From Leptospira andrefontaineae (GTDB lineage: Bacteria > Spirochaetota > Leptospiria > Leptospirales > Leptospiraceae), in NCBI RefSeq assembly GCF_004770105.1, contig NZ_RQEY01000019.1:520448-584447 (forward strand): a stretch of 64,000 bases of DNA, in the 5' to 3' direction. Below are positions 1 to 8,536 of this stretch, in pieces. Position 1 is the stretch's first letter. Each line of letters opens with the position of its first letter. The notes under the pieces are model-generated. The model did not search any database, was not told the origin of the DNA, and saw only the letters and a program-made list of their open reading frames with translations. Position numbers and translations under genes: made by a program.

Positions 1-1
1 C

Positions 2-847
2 CCATTCTCAGTAATGTACAGAGATGGAAGAGCAGGCTTCTTAGAAACAGGACTTACTCTTAGAAAGATCGGATTGGATTCAGAATATGAGTTCAAAGTC
101 CATTCCGGAAGATTAGAACCTGGTGATGTATTGATCGTAGGTTCGGACGGTAAAGATGATTTGGATCTTACTCCTGAGAAAGAAGTTCGCACAATCAATG
201 AAGATGAGATGCTTTTCTTACAAATGGTGGAGAAGGGCCAAGGTGACCTGGAAAAAATAGAAGAAGAAGTCCTCAAAGTCGGAGAATTGACTGACGACCT
301 TTCCCTTCTTAGAGTGGAGTATTCTCCTGTTGCTTCTCCGGAAACAAACGGAAAAGAAGACGAGATCACTGATCCTTTCGATTGGAAGTTCATATATAAA
401 AAAGCAAAAGAAGATTATATGGGTGGCCGTTTAAGTGAAGCTCTTGGCGCACTCGAAGGTCTATACAAATCGGATCCTCAAAATACAAAGGTGACTAAAC
501 TACTTGGGCTTCTCAGCTTTAAAGGTAAAAATTACGGAAAAGCAGTAGAAGTTCTGAATAAGTATTTGGGATCGGATCCAGACTTAGTAGAATACTGGTA
601 TTATCTTTCTTTGGCTAATCGTAGGATCGGAAGAATGGACGAGGCCATTTTGGCTGCAAAAAGAATGGAGGAACTCCAACCGGATAATTCCATGAATCTG
701 ATCAATCTTTCCGACTTATACCGTCAAACGGAACAATTTGAGTTAGCATTGGAATACGCTCATTTAGCTCTGGAGAAGGACCCAGAGGATGAGAACGCAC
801 AGAAATTAGTAAGATTGATCGAAAGAGATAGAAAAGCTTCTTTATAG
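2..847 (+). CDS. PP2C/SpoIIE-like phosphatase with C-terminal TPRs (5' end missing)
   Basis: The reading frame is open to the left edge, so the N-terminus lies outside the window; an ATG at 14 is probably internal. The visible first part (about 105 residues) looks like the end of a PP2C/SpoIIE serine phosphatase: a GDVLIVGSDGKDD segment, which fits the metal-binding GSDG turn, and a closing DDLSLLRVEY strand. After a linker, residues from about 130 on form TPR-like helical pairs (YMGGRLSEALGALEGLYKSD, GRMDEAILAAKRMEELQPDN, EQFELALEYAHLALEKDPED). In spirochaetes such proteins usually act downstream of sensor or anti-sigma circuits, with the TPRs binding a partner; that role is inferred. It converges on dcd with a gap of 4 bases. 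Whether a sensor domain lies upstream cannot be seen. Confidence 0.75.
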   Translation, partial: PFSVMYRDGRAGFLETGLTLRKIGLDSEYEFKVHSGRLEPGDVLIVGSDGKDDLDLTPEKEVRTINEDEMLFLQMVEKGQGDLEKIEEEVLKVGELTDDLSLLRVEYSPVASPETNGKEDEITDPFDWKFIYKKAKEDYMGGRLSEALGALEGLYKSDPQNTKVTKLLGLLSFKGKNYGKAVEVLNKYLGSDPDLVEYWYYLSLANRRIGRMDEAILAAKRMEELQPDNSMNLINLSDLYRQTEQFELALEYAHLALEKDPEDENAQKLVRLIERDRKASL

Positions 848-851
848 AAGT

Positions 852-1382
852 TTAATATTTTCCGTTCTCAAAATCCTTATATAGCATAGAGGTTTGAATA
901 CCTTTATTGCCTTGGTATTTGCCTGATTTATATTCTGTGATCTCACCTTCGACTGTATGGTAGAAGATTTGGCAAATTTCTACATTTGGATAAATGATTA
1001 GGGGTTGGATGACTGAAATTTCAAGAGTCCAGAATCCTTTGAATCCTACATCTCCGAACCCTGCAGTCACATGCACATACATTCCTAATCTACCAATAGA
1101 AGAACGGCCTTCTAACATGGGGACCAGGTTATGAGTCTCGGTGTATTCTAAGGTTCTACCTAAATAAAGAACTCCAGGCTGTAAAAGTAATCCTGAGTCA
1201 GGGATGATGAGATTTTCGGAAGGATTGGATTTTTTCATATCCAATGGAGTTTCCGTATAACGAACTAATTCGTTATGAAGCCTTAGATTATAAGAGTTCG
1301 GATTTAATCTATTATCGGAGTAAGGATCAATGATGATGTCCTTCTCTAATCTTTTTTTAATTTCCTTACCCGTTAGAATCAT
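852..1382 (-). CDS. dcd: dCTP deaminase (Dcd/dUTPase superfamily)
   Basis: Deaminates dCTP to dUTP to feed thymidylate synthesis in the cytosol. The 176-residue length fits trimeric Dcd enzymes. The family core is present: EGRSSIGRLGMYVHVTAGFG carries the substrate-binding Arg/Ser loop and the glycine-rich trimer contact, GFWTLEI supplies the likely catalytic Glu, and the C-terminal segment YKSGKYQGNKGIQ is the lid that closes over the nucleotide. Start is the ATG whose complement is at 1380-1382. The gene is convergent with the phosphatase on its left and probably a single-gene unit. A bifunctional dCTP deaminase/dUTPase cannot be excluded by eye. Confidence 0.9.
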   Translation of the reverse strand: MILTGKEIKKRLEKDIIIDPYSDNRLNPNSYNLRLHNELVRYTETPLDMKKSNPSENLIIPDSGLLLQPGVLYLGRTLEYTETHNLVPMLEGRSSIGRLGMYVHVTAGFGDVGFKGFWTLEISVIQPLIIYPNVEICQIFYHTVEGEITEYKSGKYQGNKGIQTSMLYKDFENGKY

Positions 1383-1452
1383 TAGTATTCCAGCTTCCTT
1401 GTTTTGCCTATTTTCAGGTCGGCCTTGTGTCTCGCCTCCCTTTTTCGGAGTT

Positions 1453-2226
1453 CTATTTTCCTTTAAATTCCGGTTTTCTTTTTTCTCGGAAAGCCTTTAA
1501 GGCTTCTATCCTATCTTCCGTTTTTAAGGTTTTATTATAATGTTTCCTTTCTATCTTTAAGGCTGTTTGTATATCTTTACCTTCTCCTTCTCTGATCGCT
1601 TCTTTAGCGAGTCTTAAAGAGATAGGGGCCTTTTCGGAAAGTAAGGAGGCTAATTTTTTTCCAGCCATAAATGCTGAGTCATGCCATACCGAATTCGCAA
1701 GTTGGATATCCAATGCGGTTTGCGCATCTATCACAGAAGCAGTTAAAATAAGTTCTAATGCTTTTGTTTTTCCCACTCTACGTGGAAGTCTTTGGGTTCC
1801 ACCTGCACCCGGAATAATACCAAGTCCTGTTTCAGTAAGGCCTACTTTTGCTTCTGCACTCATCAGAATAAAATCGCAACAGAGGGCCATTTCTAATCCG
1901 CCACCGTAAGCATCTCCATCCAAGGCAGCTATTGTTGGAAAAGGAAGATTTTCTAAAGCAAGGAAACATTTCCCAACTTGGTCCAGAAATTTATGAACTT
2001 CTCTCTCGGACATATCCGCTCTTTCTTTCAGATCTGCTCCAGCACAGAATACGGCCCCTTCTCCCCTGAGTACTAGGGCACGAATTTTCGGATCTTTGCC
2101 TGCCCTATCTATATGGGACATAAGCTGATTGAGCAATTCTTTAGAAATTGCGTTTCGTTTTTCGGGTCGATTTAAACTGATTATGCACGTATAATCTTCG
2201 ATAGAATAAAGAACAGTCTCGCTCAT
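1453..2226 (-). CDS. Enoyl-CoA hydratase/isomerase (crotonase family)
   Basis: A 257-residue crotonase-fold protein. The oxyanion-hole segments are clear: VFCAGADLKE and DGDAYGGGLEMALCCDF, the latter with one of the two catalytic Glu residues, and TETGLGIIPGAGGTQRLPR with the second. Both acidic residues being present favours a true hydratase (trans-2-enoyl-CoA to 3-hydroxyacyl-CoA) over an isomerase. The sequence also resembles methylglutaconyl-CoA hydratases of leucine catabolism, so substrate is open. Leptospira lives on long-chain fatty acids, which fits a beta-oxidation role. It stands alone between dcd and a divergent lipoprotein gene. Confidence 0.85.
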   Translation of the reverse strand: MSETVLYSIEDYTCIISLNRPEKRNAISKELLNQLMSHIDRAGKDPKIRALVLRGEGAVFCAGADLKERADMSEREVHKFLDQVGKCFLALENLPFPTIAALDGDAYGGGLEMALCCDFILMSAEAKVGLTETGLGIIPGAGGTQRLPRRVGKTKALELILTASVIDAQTALDIQLANSVWHDSAFMAGKKLASLLSEKAPISLRLAKEAIREGEGKDIQTALKIERKHYNKTLKTEDRIEALKAFREKRKPEFKGK

Positions 2227-2350
2227 GTTTGCCTTCTAAAAAATCTTTCCTGGATGGGATGATTCTTTCCGATAATTGGGTAGATTCTGCGGTTTTTTAA
2301 AAACGGCAAGCAAAAGCGTTACGTATTAACGGTTCTAGGTTAAAGAAAAA

Positions 2351-3079
2351 ATGCGATTTCAGACTCAGATCTTAGCTATTATTTTATCTCTATCTATCTT
2401 TGGATTTAGTTGCTCTTCGAGCAAAGATTCGGACCTTGCCGCTCAGTTAGGTTTGGGAAATCCGGTAATCACGGAAATTGATCCTCCTAGTGGATCTCCT
2501 CCGATAGGATCCAATGCAGGGACAACGGTCACAATAAAGGGTCGTTTATTCTCTGCTGATACTAGCTTAACAACGGTTAAATTTAATGGGGTATCTGCAA
2601 GTGTTCTGAGTGCTACTAGTACAGAGATCGTTACAGTAGTTCCTGCAGGAGCTTCTACCGGAACATTGTTTGTGACTAAAGACGGACCGGTTATTTGTGA
2701 TGAGAATAATGGGAGCACAGCGACTAACTGTTATGGCAGTAAATTTTACATAGATTGTTATAAGTCCTTTGATAGTCTATATGGCGAAGAGTTGGGAGTA
2801 TCTTATCCTGATTCCAAAACTTTTGCGATTACTGGCCAAACTGGAACTAAAGCCCTTAGAATCGACCTGAACCCAGAGGGGCCTACCAATGTTAAGATTG
2901 CTTGTGATACTTATCTGATCTATTCTAAGTTCTCTAAGACCTGCGGCCGCACGGATGTAGGAACTTTTAGCGATACTAACACCTGGGTCTTTGAGCCTAC
3001 TTTGACCTTCTCCAGTTATTACACAGTCCAGATGTTTGTTACTGCCGGAAAAGGTGATTGTACGGTATCTTTTCCTTAA
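2351..3079 (+). CDS. IPT/TIG-domain lipoprotein
   Basis: A 242-residue predicted lipoprotein. The N-terminus has a short charged start, a hydrophobic core (ILAIILSLSIFGF) and a Cys followed by small residues (FSCSSSKDSD), which fits the relaxed lipobox of spirochaetes. Residues about 38-110 form one IPT/TIG immunoglobulin-like domain (PVITEIDPPSG, TTVTIKGRLF, VKFNGVSASVLSATSTEIVT, ASTGTLFVT). The remaining 130 residues carry several cysteines that may form disulfides, and resemble nothing I recognise. Likely displayed in the periplasm or on the outer membrane. The gene is preceded by about 120 bases of intergenic DNA and followed by a short gene and a terminator. Confidence 0.75.
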   Translation: MRFQTQILAIILSLSIFGFSCSSSKDSDLAAQLGLGNPVITEIDPPSGSPPIGSNAGTTVTIKGRLFSADTSLTTVKFNGVSASVLSATSTEIVTVVPAGASTGTLFVTKDGPVICDENNGSTATNCYGSKFYIDCYKSFDSLYGEELGVSYPDSKTFAITGQTGTKALRIDLNPEGPTNVKIACDTYLIYSKFSKTCGRTDVGTFSDTNTWVFEPTLTFSSYYTVQMFVTAGKGDCTVSFP

Positions 3080-3148
3080 TCTTTAGGGTAAAAAAATACT
3101 TGGTTTATTATTCGATTTGGATTAGGATCGGAATGGAGGGATTACTGA

Positions 3149-3349
3149 ATGTCAACAATAACCTCTATATATCTCGGACTCGCTGAAAAGGCCTCTTCCG
3201 ATCCACGTAAAATGCCAAAGGTGGAAGGAATTCCGAATAAGCCTTATGAAAATAAGCAGGCTGAAACCTTTGATCAAAAAGCAATGAATCCTAGTTATGC
3301 GGGCGATATTTATAAAACTAAGGGAGCATTTGTAGACAAGATCTCCTAA
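3149..3349 (+). CDS. Small hypothetical protein (66 aa)
   Basis: Not recognised. A 66-residue hydrophilic protein without signal peptide or membrane segment, rich in Lys, Pro, Ala and Tyr, and probably disordered in its central part (RKMPKVEGIPNKPYENKQ). It is preceded by a GGAATGGAGGG stretch that can act as a ribosome-binding site about 10 bases before the ATG, and is followed within 35 bases by a strong terminator hairpin. Both support a real, separately expressed small gene. Function unknown. Confidence 0.6.
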   Translation: MSTITSIYLGLAEKASSDPRKMPKVEGIPNKPYENKQAETFDQKAMNPSYAGDIYKTKGAFVDKIS

Positions 3350-3381
3350 CTTCTTTTGGCCCGATTGTCTAAACCCAATAA

Positions 3382-3410
3382 AAAAGCCCTCGATTGAGGG
3401 CTTTTCTTTA
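3382..3410. terminator. Strong bidirectional rho-independent terminator
   Basis: A perfect 10-bp stem (AAAAGCCCTC paired with GAGGGCTTTT) closes a 4-base GATT loop; the right arm ends in a T-run, and the A-run on the left gives the same on the other strand. It sits between two converging genes and can serve both. Confidence 0.9.
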
Positions 3411-3430
3411 TCAGAGCCAAAATTCAGATC

Positions 3431-3802
3431 TTAATCTTCTTTGTAATTGATCTCTAAAATATTACCGGACGGATCCAAGAAATGAAGGAATTCTCCTCCG
3501 TCTCTGGCTTCTGGTCCTCTTACAATCTGAACTGACTTAGACTCGAGTTCTACGATCGCTTCGGTAAAATCATCCACATCCAATACGAAACTGAGGACAG
3601 GGGATTTAACTTCGGTTAAAGAACTTTTAACTCCGTTGGTATTGAGGAGTTTAATGTTCACAGAATCCAAACCGATGATTGCGAATTCGTTTCCTTTTTC
3701 CTCGATCGTCTCGAAATCAAATAGTTCGGAATAGAATTTTACAGAGGCTTCTATATCCCCGGTAGGTATTACAATATAATCGATTCCTTCTACGATGATC
3801 AT
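3431..3802 (-). CDS. VOC (glyoxalase/dioxygenase-fold) family protein
   Basis: A 123-residue single-domain VOC protein made of two beta-alpha-beta-beta-beta halves: IDYIVIPTGDIEASVKFYSE opens the first, SPVLSFVLDVDDFTEAIVEL opens the second, and FLHFLDPSGNILEIN closes it. The last motif, with an acidic metal ligand near the C-terminus, is typical of glyoxalase I, fosfomycin-resistance and extradiol-dioxygenase relatives. The usual first-strand His is not obvious (YIVIPTGD), so metal binding and catalysis are uncertain; it could be a binding protein. Converges on the small gene at 3149 across the terminator. Confidence 0.75.
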   Translation of the reverse strand: MIIVEGIDYIVIPTGDIEASVKFYSELFDFETIEEKGNEFAIIGLDSVNIKLLNTNGVKSSLTEVKSPVLSFVLDVDDFTEAIVELESKSVQIVRGPEARDGGEFLHFLDPSGNILEINYKED

Positions 3803-3901
3803 TGAGGTAGATCCTGTTTTCCTTTTTCGTCATTATGAGAAGAAAACCGGGCTTGTCTATCGGAAAACCGGAGGATACTCGTTTTTCAAGTCAGATGGGC
3901 T

Positions 3902-5047
3902 TTATGAGCCTAAATTCCGGAGGCCAATAAAGCCTTCCAACTCTGAGTTGTTTTTTCCTCCCTTCCAAAGGAACCCATCTAAGATATAATGAGTGAATTG
4001 GGGAAGAAAGAAGATAGGCACTAAGATCCCCTCAAGGCCCAGTCCTAGTTCTGCTTTTATTACGGAAGAGTTTCCGAATAGATACGGATGTTCCCTCCAT
4101 ACAAAACTATCCCAAAGCCATTCTTCAGAGAAAGCAAATGCCAATAATATGAAGGAAAAGCTTAGAATAGCCAAAGCAGCGTTACGAAAGCTATTATAGA
4201 AAAAGGAAGAAAGCTGTTTCTTTCTAAAATTAGAATATGCGAATACCAAGGCCATATAAGGAATTCCATGGTTGATCACATTAGTGAGAGTAAACGCAAA
4301 ATCATCGTTTAATAATACGATTCCCACATACCAAACAGAAGCAGTGTTTAATAAAAGTAGAAGTTTTCCAGCACTGATCCTTCTTCCTTTAAGAAGAAGA
4401 TAGACTTGACTCAAAGAGTATACTATGACCCAAACCCAAAATAGTATATGAATGAAGTTTGAAAGAGACTGATTTGGATATTGATAAAAATCACCTTCCA
4501 TAAACCATTCGAAATGCCTTCCACCAGGGACCAGATGCCAATACAAAACGGGCAAACCGGTTACCATATAAAGACAGATCTTATCTAATAGAAACGGGAT
4601 CTTGTTTTCAGTTTTAGGTTCCGTTCTCGCATACAAACTTAAGAAGCCGTATTGTTGTCTTAGAAAATGAAATACAGCAAGATATGCCATTGCTCCCCAG
4701 AAGAATAATTTTCCGAAAGAGTAAAGTATCAAAGCTGCGATAAAACATAGGAATGGAACTAAACTTAAAAGAACTTTTTTTCGATTCCAGACTTCTTTAT
4801 CGAAGTAGGCTCTAAACAAAGTAGAATACACATGCGAAACATCTATACCAGGAATAAGAAGTAACCAAAGCCAAGGAGGCAATGCATTACCACTTGTTCT
4901 GGAAGAACCAACGGGAGAAGGTTCCGGAAATCCTAAATAACTCGCAAGTAATACTACTATCACTGAAATCAATCCGGGCGTAATAAACCAGCTTAGATCG
5001 AAACTTTTAGAAATGATCCAAGGACTGAGCCGGTTCTTCTCTTCCAT
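3902..5047 (-). CDS. Polytopic membrane protein with conserved-looking His motifs, unknown function
   Basis: A protein of about 381 residues with roughly nine or ten membrane segments. Polar motifs lie at or within the helices: DVSHVYSTLFRAYFD, FHFLRQQYGFLSLY, NVINHGIPYMALV and FTHYILDGFLWK. Several His residues inside hydrophobic stretches suggest a metal or cofactor site, as in membrane hydroxylases and desaturases, but the exact His-box pattern of those families is absent. Start: the ATG at 5047 overlaps the upstream gene's TGA (TGATG); a TTG three bases earlier is the alternative. Overlap and strand imply translational coupling with the FAD-oxidoreductase just upstream, so the two probably act together. 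Function not known; no family recognised. Confidence 0.7.
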   Translation of the reverse strand: MEEKNRLSPWIISKSFDLSWFITPGLISVIVVLLASYLGFPEPSPVGSSRTSGNALPPWLWLLLIPGIDVSHVYSTLFRAYFDKEVWNRKKVLLSLVPFLCFIAALILYSFGKLFFWGAMAYLAVFHFLRQQYGFLSLYARTEPKTENKIPFLLDKICLYMVTGLPVLYWHLVPGGRHFEWFMEGDFYQYPNQSLSNFIHILFWVWVIVYSLSQVYLLLKGRRISAGKLLLLLNTASVWYVGIVLLNDDFAFTLTNVINHGIPYMALVFAYSNFRKKQLSSFFYNSFRNAALAILSFSFILLAFAFSEEWLWDSFVWREHPYLFGNSSVIKAELGLGLEGILVPIFFLPQFTHYILDGFLWKGGKNNSELEGFIGLRNLGS

Positions 5048-6651
5048 CAACTTCTCTTGGAGGACATTTGGACTTTTTTAGAAGCTTCGAATCCTCTATA
5101 TAAAGCTTCTTCAAAAATGGAAATCCCACTTAGATCGCAGTGAGCGAAATGGATTCCTGATTCAGATTTTGCGAGCTTTTCTCTTTCTCCTCCCCAAAGA
5201 AAGCCGGGAATGGGACGGATCATCGCATGTGCATGAGTCATGATATCGATCCGAGAAACCAAACTTTCTATATTTTGATGAGGTTTTTTTAGATCGGAAA
5301 GTATCTCTTCCTTCCAATCGTCCCAGGTTTTAGGAAGAATGGACCTTCTCGAGGCAAGAGTATCCTTTTCTCCAAAGGCAAGATAGTAAGTGAGAACAGA
5401 TTGTGGTCTAAGTGCCCTTAGATCTTGGTGTGTGGATACAACGTAACCTAGAGATTTACTTTTATAAATTACATTCTCCCAGGCAGGTGGGTGGCCTTTT
5501 CCTTGAGGAAGTTCGTCTACGAATAGATTTGCAACCAACCAAGGAGAATATTCCAATTTCTGCAAGAATGCGTCCTTCTCTCCCAAAATATATTTTCGAA
5601 TGAAAGAAGGTAATGCAAAGATCACTTGTTCCGCTTTAATGAGCAGATCTTTTTTCTCTTTTACATCGTAAGCATTGATTTCCCAGGTTCCAGAATTTTT
5701 ACGAATTCTTTCTACAAGAGTAGAAGTTCTAATCTTATCTTTAGAAGGTTTTTGTAGGAGTTCCAACAGGAATCCGTTTCCTTCGGGCCAAGTCAGAACC
5801 GGAGGAGAATCTTCATCTTCTCTTAATCTAGAACAGAAATAATGTAGTCCTGCCCAGGCGGAGATATTGTCGGAATTCCCACCATAATCATCTCGAGTGC
5901 AATAGTCAGCGTACCATAAGATCTCTTGCGATTGTATTCCTAACGATTTCAGGTATTCTGAAAAAGTGATCCGATCTAATTTTAAAATTTCAGGATCTCT
6001 GGAAGAACGATCTATAGGAATGCAAAATGCTTTTTGTCCGTCTCTTCCCCTTTTGTTTTGCCATGAGTTTATAATTTTACGAAATAATAATTCTTGAGCA
6101 TCAGGTTCGCCATTTCTTCTAGGAACTAGACCTGCTTGCCATCTTCCTTGGTAAAAAAGTCTTTCTTCCGGATCGAAACAAAGATACTTCTCTGGATAGA
6201 TTGGATTTCCGCTCGAGTCTTTGCCTTGGACGAGCCCATTCTCTTCTAAAAATTTACGGACTAATACTGACTCAGGTCCCGGTTGTGGAAGATAATGAGC
6301 ACCCCAAGGATATTTTAAGGAATTGGTTTCCGAGTATCTGGAATTGCCTCCCACATCCTTCTCCAGATCTAAGATCAAATAATCTGAGATCCCGAATTGG
6401 GATAGATAGTATCCGGAAGAAAGTCCTGAGATCCCTCCTCCAGCTATGAGCACTTTTGTTTGGATCGTATTTGTAGTCGAAAAATTTGTTCTTACTTGTC
6501 TGAGTCTATGACCGGTCTCTTTGTCTGGACCGAGGATACTTCCTTGGATCTTTCTTTTTCTGAATCTGAAATAAGAACCAATCCCTAAAAGGGCAGCGCA
6601 GAATGCTAATGCGGAAAGGAATACTTTTCTGGAAAAACGATCTTCGGACAT
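5047..6651 (-). CDS. FAD-dependent amine-oxidase-like oxidoreductase with N-terminal membrane anchor
   Basis: A 534-residue flavoprotein. After a short start comes a Tat-like or membrane-anchor region (FSRKVFLSALAFCAALLG), then at about residue 66 an FAD-binding Rossmann motif (KVLIAGGGISGLSSGYYLSQ) followed by the ribose-binding acidic strand and GG doublet (LILDLEKDVGGNSR). The C-terminus has HFAHCDLSGISIFEEALYRG, the second FAD contact of the amine oxidase/phytoene desaturase superfamily. The substrate is unknown; relatives include polyamine and amino acid oxidases and carotenoid desaturases. The anchor places the enzyme at the inner membrane, and its stop overlaps the start of a His-rich polytopic membrane protein, suggesting one pathway. 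No other carotenoid or quinone gene is nearby. Confidence 0.75.
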   Translation of the reverse strand: MSEDRFSRKVFLSALAFCAALLGIGSYFRFRKRKIQGSILGPDKETGHRLRQVRTNFSTTNTIQTKVLIAGGGISGLSSGYYLSQFGISDYLILDLEKDVGGNSRYSETNSLKYPWGAHYLPQPGPESVLVRKFLEENGLVQGKDSSGNPIYPEKYLCFDPEERLFYQGRWQAGLVPRRNGEPDAQELLFRKIINSWQNKRGRDGQKAFCIPIDRSSRDPEILKLDRITFSEYLKSLGIQSQEILWYADYCTRDDYGGNSDNISAWAGLHYFCSRLREDEDSPPVLTWPEGNGFLLELLQKPSKDKIRTSTLVERIRKNSGTWEINAYDVKEKKDLLIKAEQVIFALPSFIRKYILGEKDAFLQKLEYSPWLVANLFVDELPQGKGHPPAWENVIYKSKSLGYVVSTHQDLRALRPQSVLTYYLAFGEKDTLASRRSILPKTWDDWKEEILSDLKKPHQNIESLVSRIDIMTHAHAMIRPIPGFLWGGEREKLAKSESGIHFAHCDLSGISIFEEALYRGFEASKKVQMSSKRS

Positions 6652-6766
6652 AAACGAACGGATTGCAGATTAGTTTTGAGGGAAGAAGAAGCAAGGAAAA
6701 AGAAATTTCCTGAGCATTTTCCAAAACTCTCCTTGGCTTTCCGATCGGTCCGGGAATTTTAGAGTT

Positions 6767-7519
6767 ATGGCAGTTCTTTTAGATTTGGATAATACGGTCT
6801 TCGATTCTATAGGGATCTATGAGTTTACGATCCTTGAAATGGAAAAGAAGGCAAAGACCTTTGGTTTTTCCTCTTCCAAAGAATTTAAAAAGGTTTACGA
6901 CGCAGTTCGGGCAGAAGTTAAAAAGGAACTTCCGAACAATCCAGTCAATCGACTGCGCATTCTTTATTTTAAGAAGATGTCCGAACTTCTTTTTGGAAAA
7001 TTGGATCCTTCTTTTGTTTTAAAATTGGATTCTGCTTATTTTGGGTTTTTTCTGCAAGGAATCAAGGATTGGAAAAAGAAAAATTCTACAGAGTTTAAAA
7101 AGATACTGTCTTTGCTTAGAGCTCTGCAAGAAGTCCAAGATTTGGTCATTATAACAAATGAATCCCTCAGAACTCAATTATTGAAATTATCCGTTCTATT
7201 TCCAAAAGACATCCAATACAAGTTGGTCACTTCTGAAGAAAGCGGAGCAGAAAAACCTTCTGCTTTGATCTTTAATAAGGCTTTAACAGATGCAGACCCT
7301 AAACAGTCCTATATTATAGGCGATTCTTTGAAAGACGATATAGGTGGAGGACTTGCCTTCGGATTAGAGGCTTTTTATTTAAAAAGCCCTATCTCTTCTG
7401 CCCAAACGAAATCGGTTTTGGAAAAGAAAAGTTTAGAAGGAAAAGAATATTGGGAATCTCCAGATCTATCTTCTGCTTTAAACTATATCTTAAGTTTAGA
7501 AAAAGGAATCGTACTTTAG
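6767..7519 (+). CDS. HAD-superfamily hydrolase
   Basis: A 250-residue haloacid-dehalogenase-fold phosphatase. Motif I is LLDLDNTVFD (nucleophile Asp and acid/base Asp), motif II is LVIITNES, motif III is the Lys in GAEKPSALIF, and motif IV is YIIGDSLKDDIGGG with the Mg-binding acidic pair. A helical cap lies between motifs I and II, so it is a type I cap enzyme acting on small phosphorylated metabolites; the substrate cannot be inferred. It starts 115 bases from the divergent FAD gene and converges on a methyltransferase with 3 bases between them. Confidence 0.85.
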   Translation: MAVLLDLDNTVFDSIGIYEFTILEMEKKAKTFGFSSSKEFKKVYDAVRAEVKKELPNNPVNRLRILYFKKMSELLFGKLDPSFVLKLDSAYFGFFLQGIKDWKKKNSTEFKKILSLLRALQEVQDLVIITNESLRTQLLKLSVLFPKDIQYKLVTSEESGAEKPSALIFNKALTDADPKQSYIIGDSLKDDIGGGLAFGLEAFYLKSPISSAQTKSVLEKKSLEGKEYWESPDLSSALNYILSLEKGIVL

Positions 7520-7522
7520 CTA

Positions 7523-8383
7523 TTACTTTTTCTTAAGCAAAGCAAACAAGGTTAGATTTAAATTTACCTTTTTGAATGTTAAATACCAAAGCATTAAGGT
7601 TCCGTAATAGAATACCTTTTTTAAGAAGACTCCTAGTTTCGCCTTGGGACCGGAAACTCCTGATACGGAAGCAATCGGTTTTAGGATAGAAAATTCCACC
7701 GATGAGAATCCGCATTGTTCTGCTAGAAGTCCTAAGGTCTTTTCAGTATAATCGTTAATATGATCTTTTGCTTCTAGGTAATGCCCGCCTTCTTGCATAC
7801 CTTTCAATGCCACTTTCAAATTTGCTTTGAATAACTGGACAGGGAAATTAGGAGTTTGAACAAATAAGAATCCGCCAGGTTTTAAGAGCCCGAACAGATA
7901 TTGGATGAGGCTATGTGGTTTAGGGATATGTTCTATCACATCCCAAAGTGTTATAATATCAAAACTTTCCTTTGGAAGTCCGCTGTCCTGAACAATTCCT
8001 GGGAATACTTGCTTAAGACCGTTCTTTTCTCTAGCGAATTTAACTGCTTTTTCGGAGATCTCGTATCCCACGGCTTCCCAACCTGGCCTTGTAGTCCCGA
8101 TTGTTTTTACGAAGAAGCCGAGTCCGCAACCTACGTCCAAAATTTTTCCTTTAGGAGCCGAGAGAAATTTCCCAATGAAGTCATTATAGATGTCTCTATG
8201 AGCCACATCCCACCAGTCTAAATCATAACCGGTTTCGTCGTCCCAGTATCCCTCGTAATGCTCGTCTTGTTCGTAAGTAGAGAATGCGTGGCTGCAATTT
8301 AAACAACGCACGATTGGGATTCCGTTTTCGACGAATAAGGTTTTGTTTTTCTGGCTTCCGCAAAGATAACAGGTCTGGTTCAA
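7523..8383 (-). CDS. Class I SAM-dependent methyltransferase with N-terminal zinc ribbon
   Basis: A 286-residue methyltransferase. The first 30 residues hold two Cys pairs (CYLCG and CLNC) typical of a small zinc ribbon seen in methyltransferases of sugar or polyketide pathways. The SAM-binding motif I is ILDVGCGLGFFVKTI at about residue 80; FDIITLWDVIEHIPKP and LLKPGGFLFVQTPNF are the later motifs. The C-terminal part is hydrophobic and basic and may lie on the membrane. The target is unknown; the family includes O-antigen sugar methylases. Transcribed away from dapF with a 153-base divergent gap. Confidence 0.8.
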   Translation of the reverse strand: MNQTCYLCGSQKNKTLFVENGIPIVRCLNCSHAFSTYEQDEHYEGYWDDETGYDLDWWDVAHRDIYNDFIGKFLSAPKGKILDVGCGLGFFVKTIGTTRPGWEAVGYEISEKAVKFAREKNGLKQVFPGIVQDSGLPKESFDIITLWDVIEHIPKPHSLIQYLFGLLKPGGFLFVQTPNFPVQLFKANLKVALKGMQEGGHYLEAKDHINDYTEKTLGLLAEQCGFSSVEFSILKPIASVSGVSGPKAKLGVFLKKVFYYGTLMLWYLTFKKVNLNLTLFALLKKK

Positions 8384-8452
8384 AAGGGAGGTTCCGTTGG
8401 AGTGATAGTTTATTCTTTGGCTCCACCCTCTAAATTCCAGTAAAAAACCAAA

Positions 8453-8485
8453 CTTCTCCCGGGCTTTTTGGATTTTCCGGAGAAG
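8453..8485 (+). promoter_or_regulatory. Hairpin in the region upstream of dapF
   Basis: CTTCTCCCGG can pair with CCGGAGAAG (one bulged C) around a 14-base T-rich loop, about 50 bases before the dapF start codon. It could be the terminator of a leader, an mRNA stabiliser or an operator. There is no clear T-run after it, so attenuation is only a possibility. Confidence 0.35.
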
Positions 8486-8536
8486 GTCCTATTGGAAGCA
8501 TGGAAACAACCTCTCAGGTTTGATTAGGAGATTCGT

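Noticed and set aside
2443..2718. Minus-strand frame inside the IPT/TIG lipoprotein
   Set aside because: The forward frame has a signal peptide and a domain; the reverse one mirrors its Val/Thr-rich strands and has no start signals.
3795..3989. Plus-strand frame between the VOC and membrane protein genes
   Set aside because: It overlaps the ends of both neighbours and its composition is that of a random frame; no ribosome-binding site.
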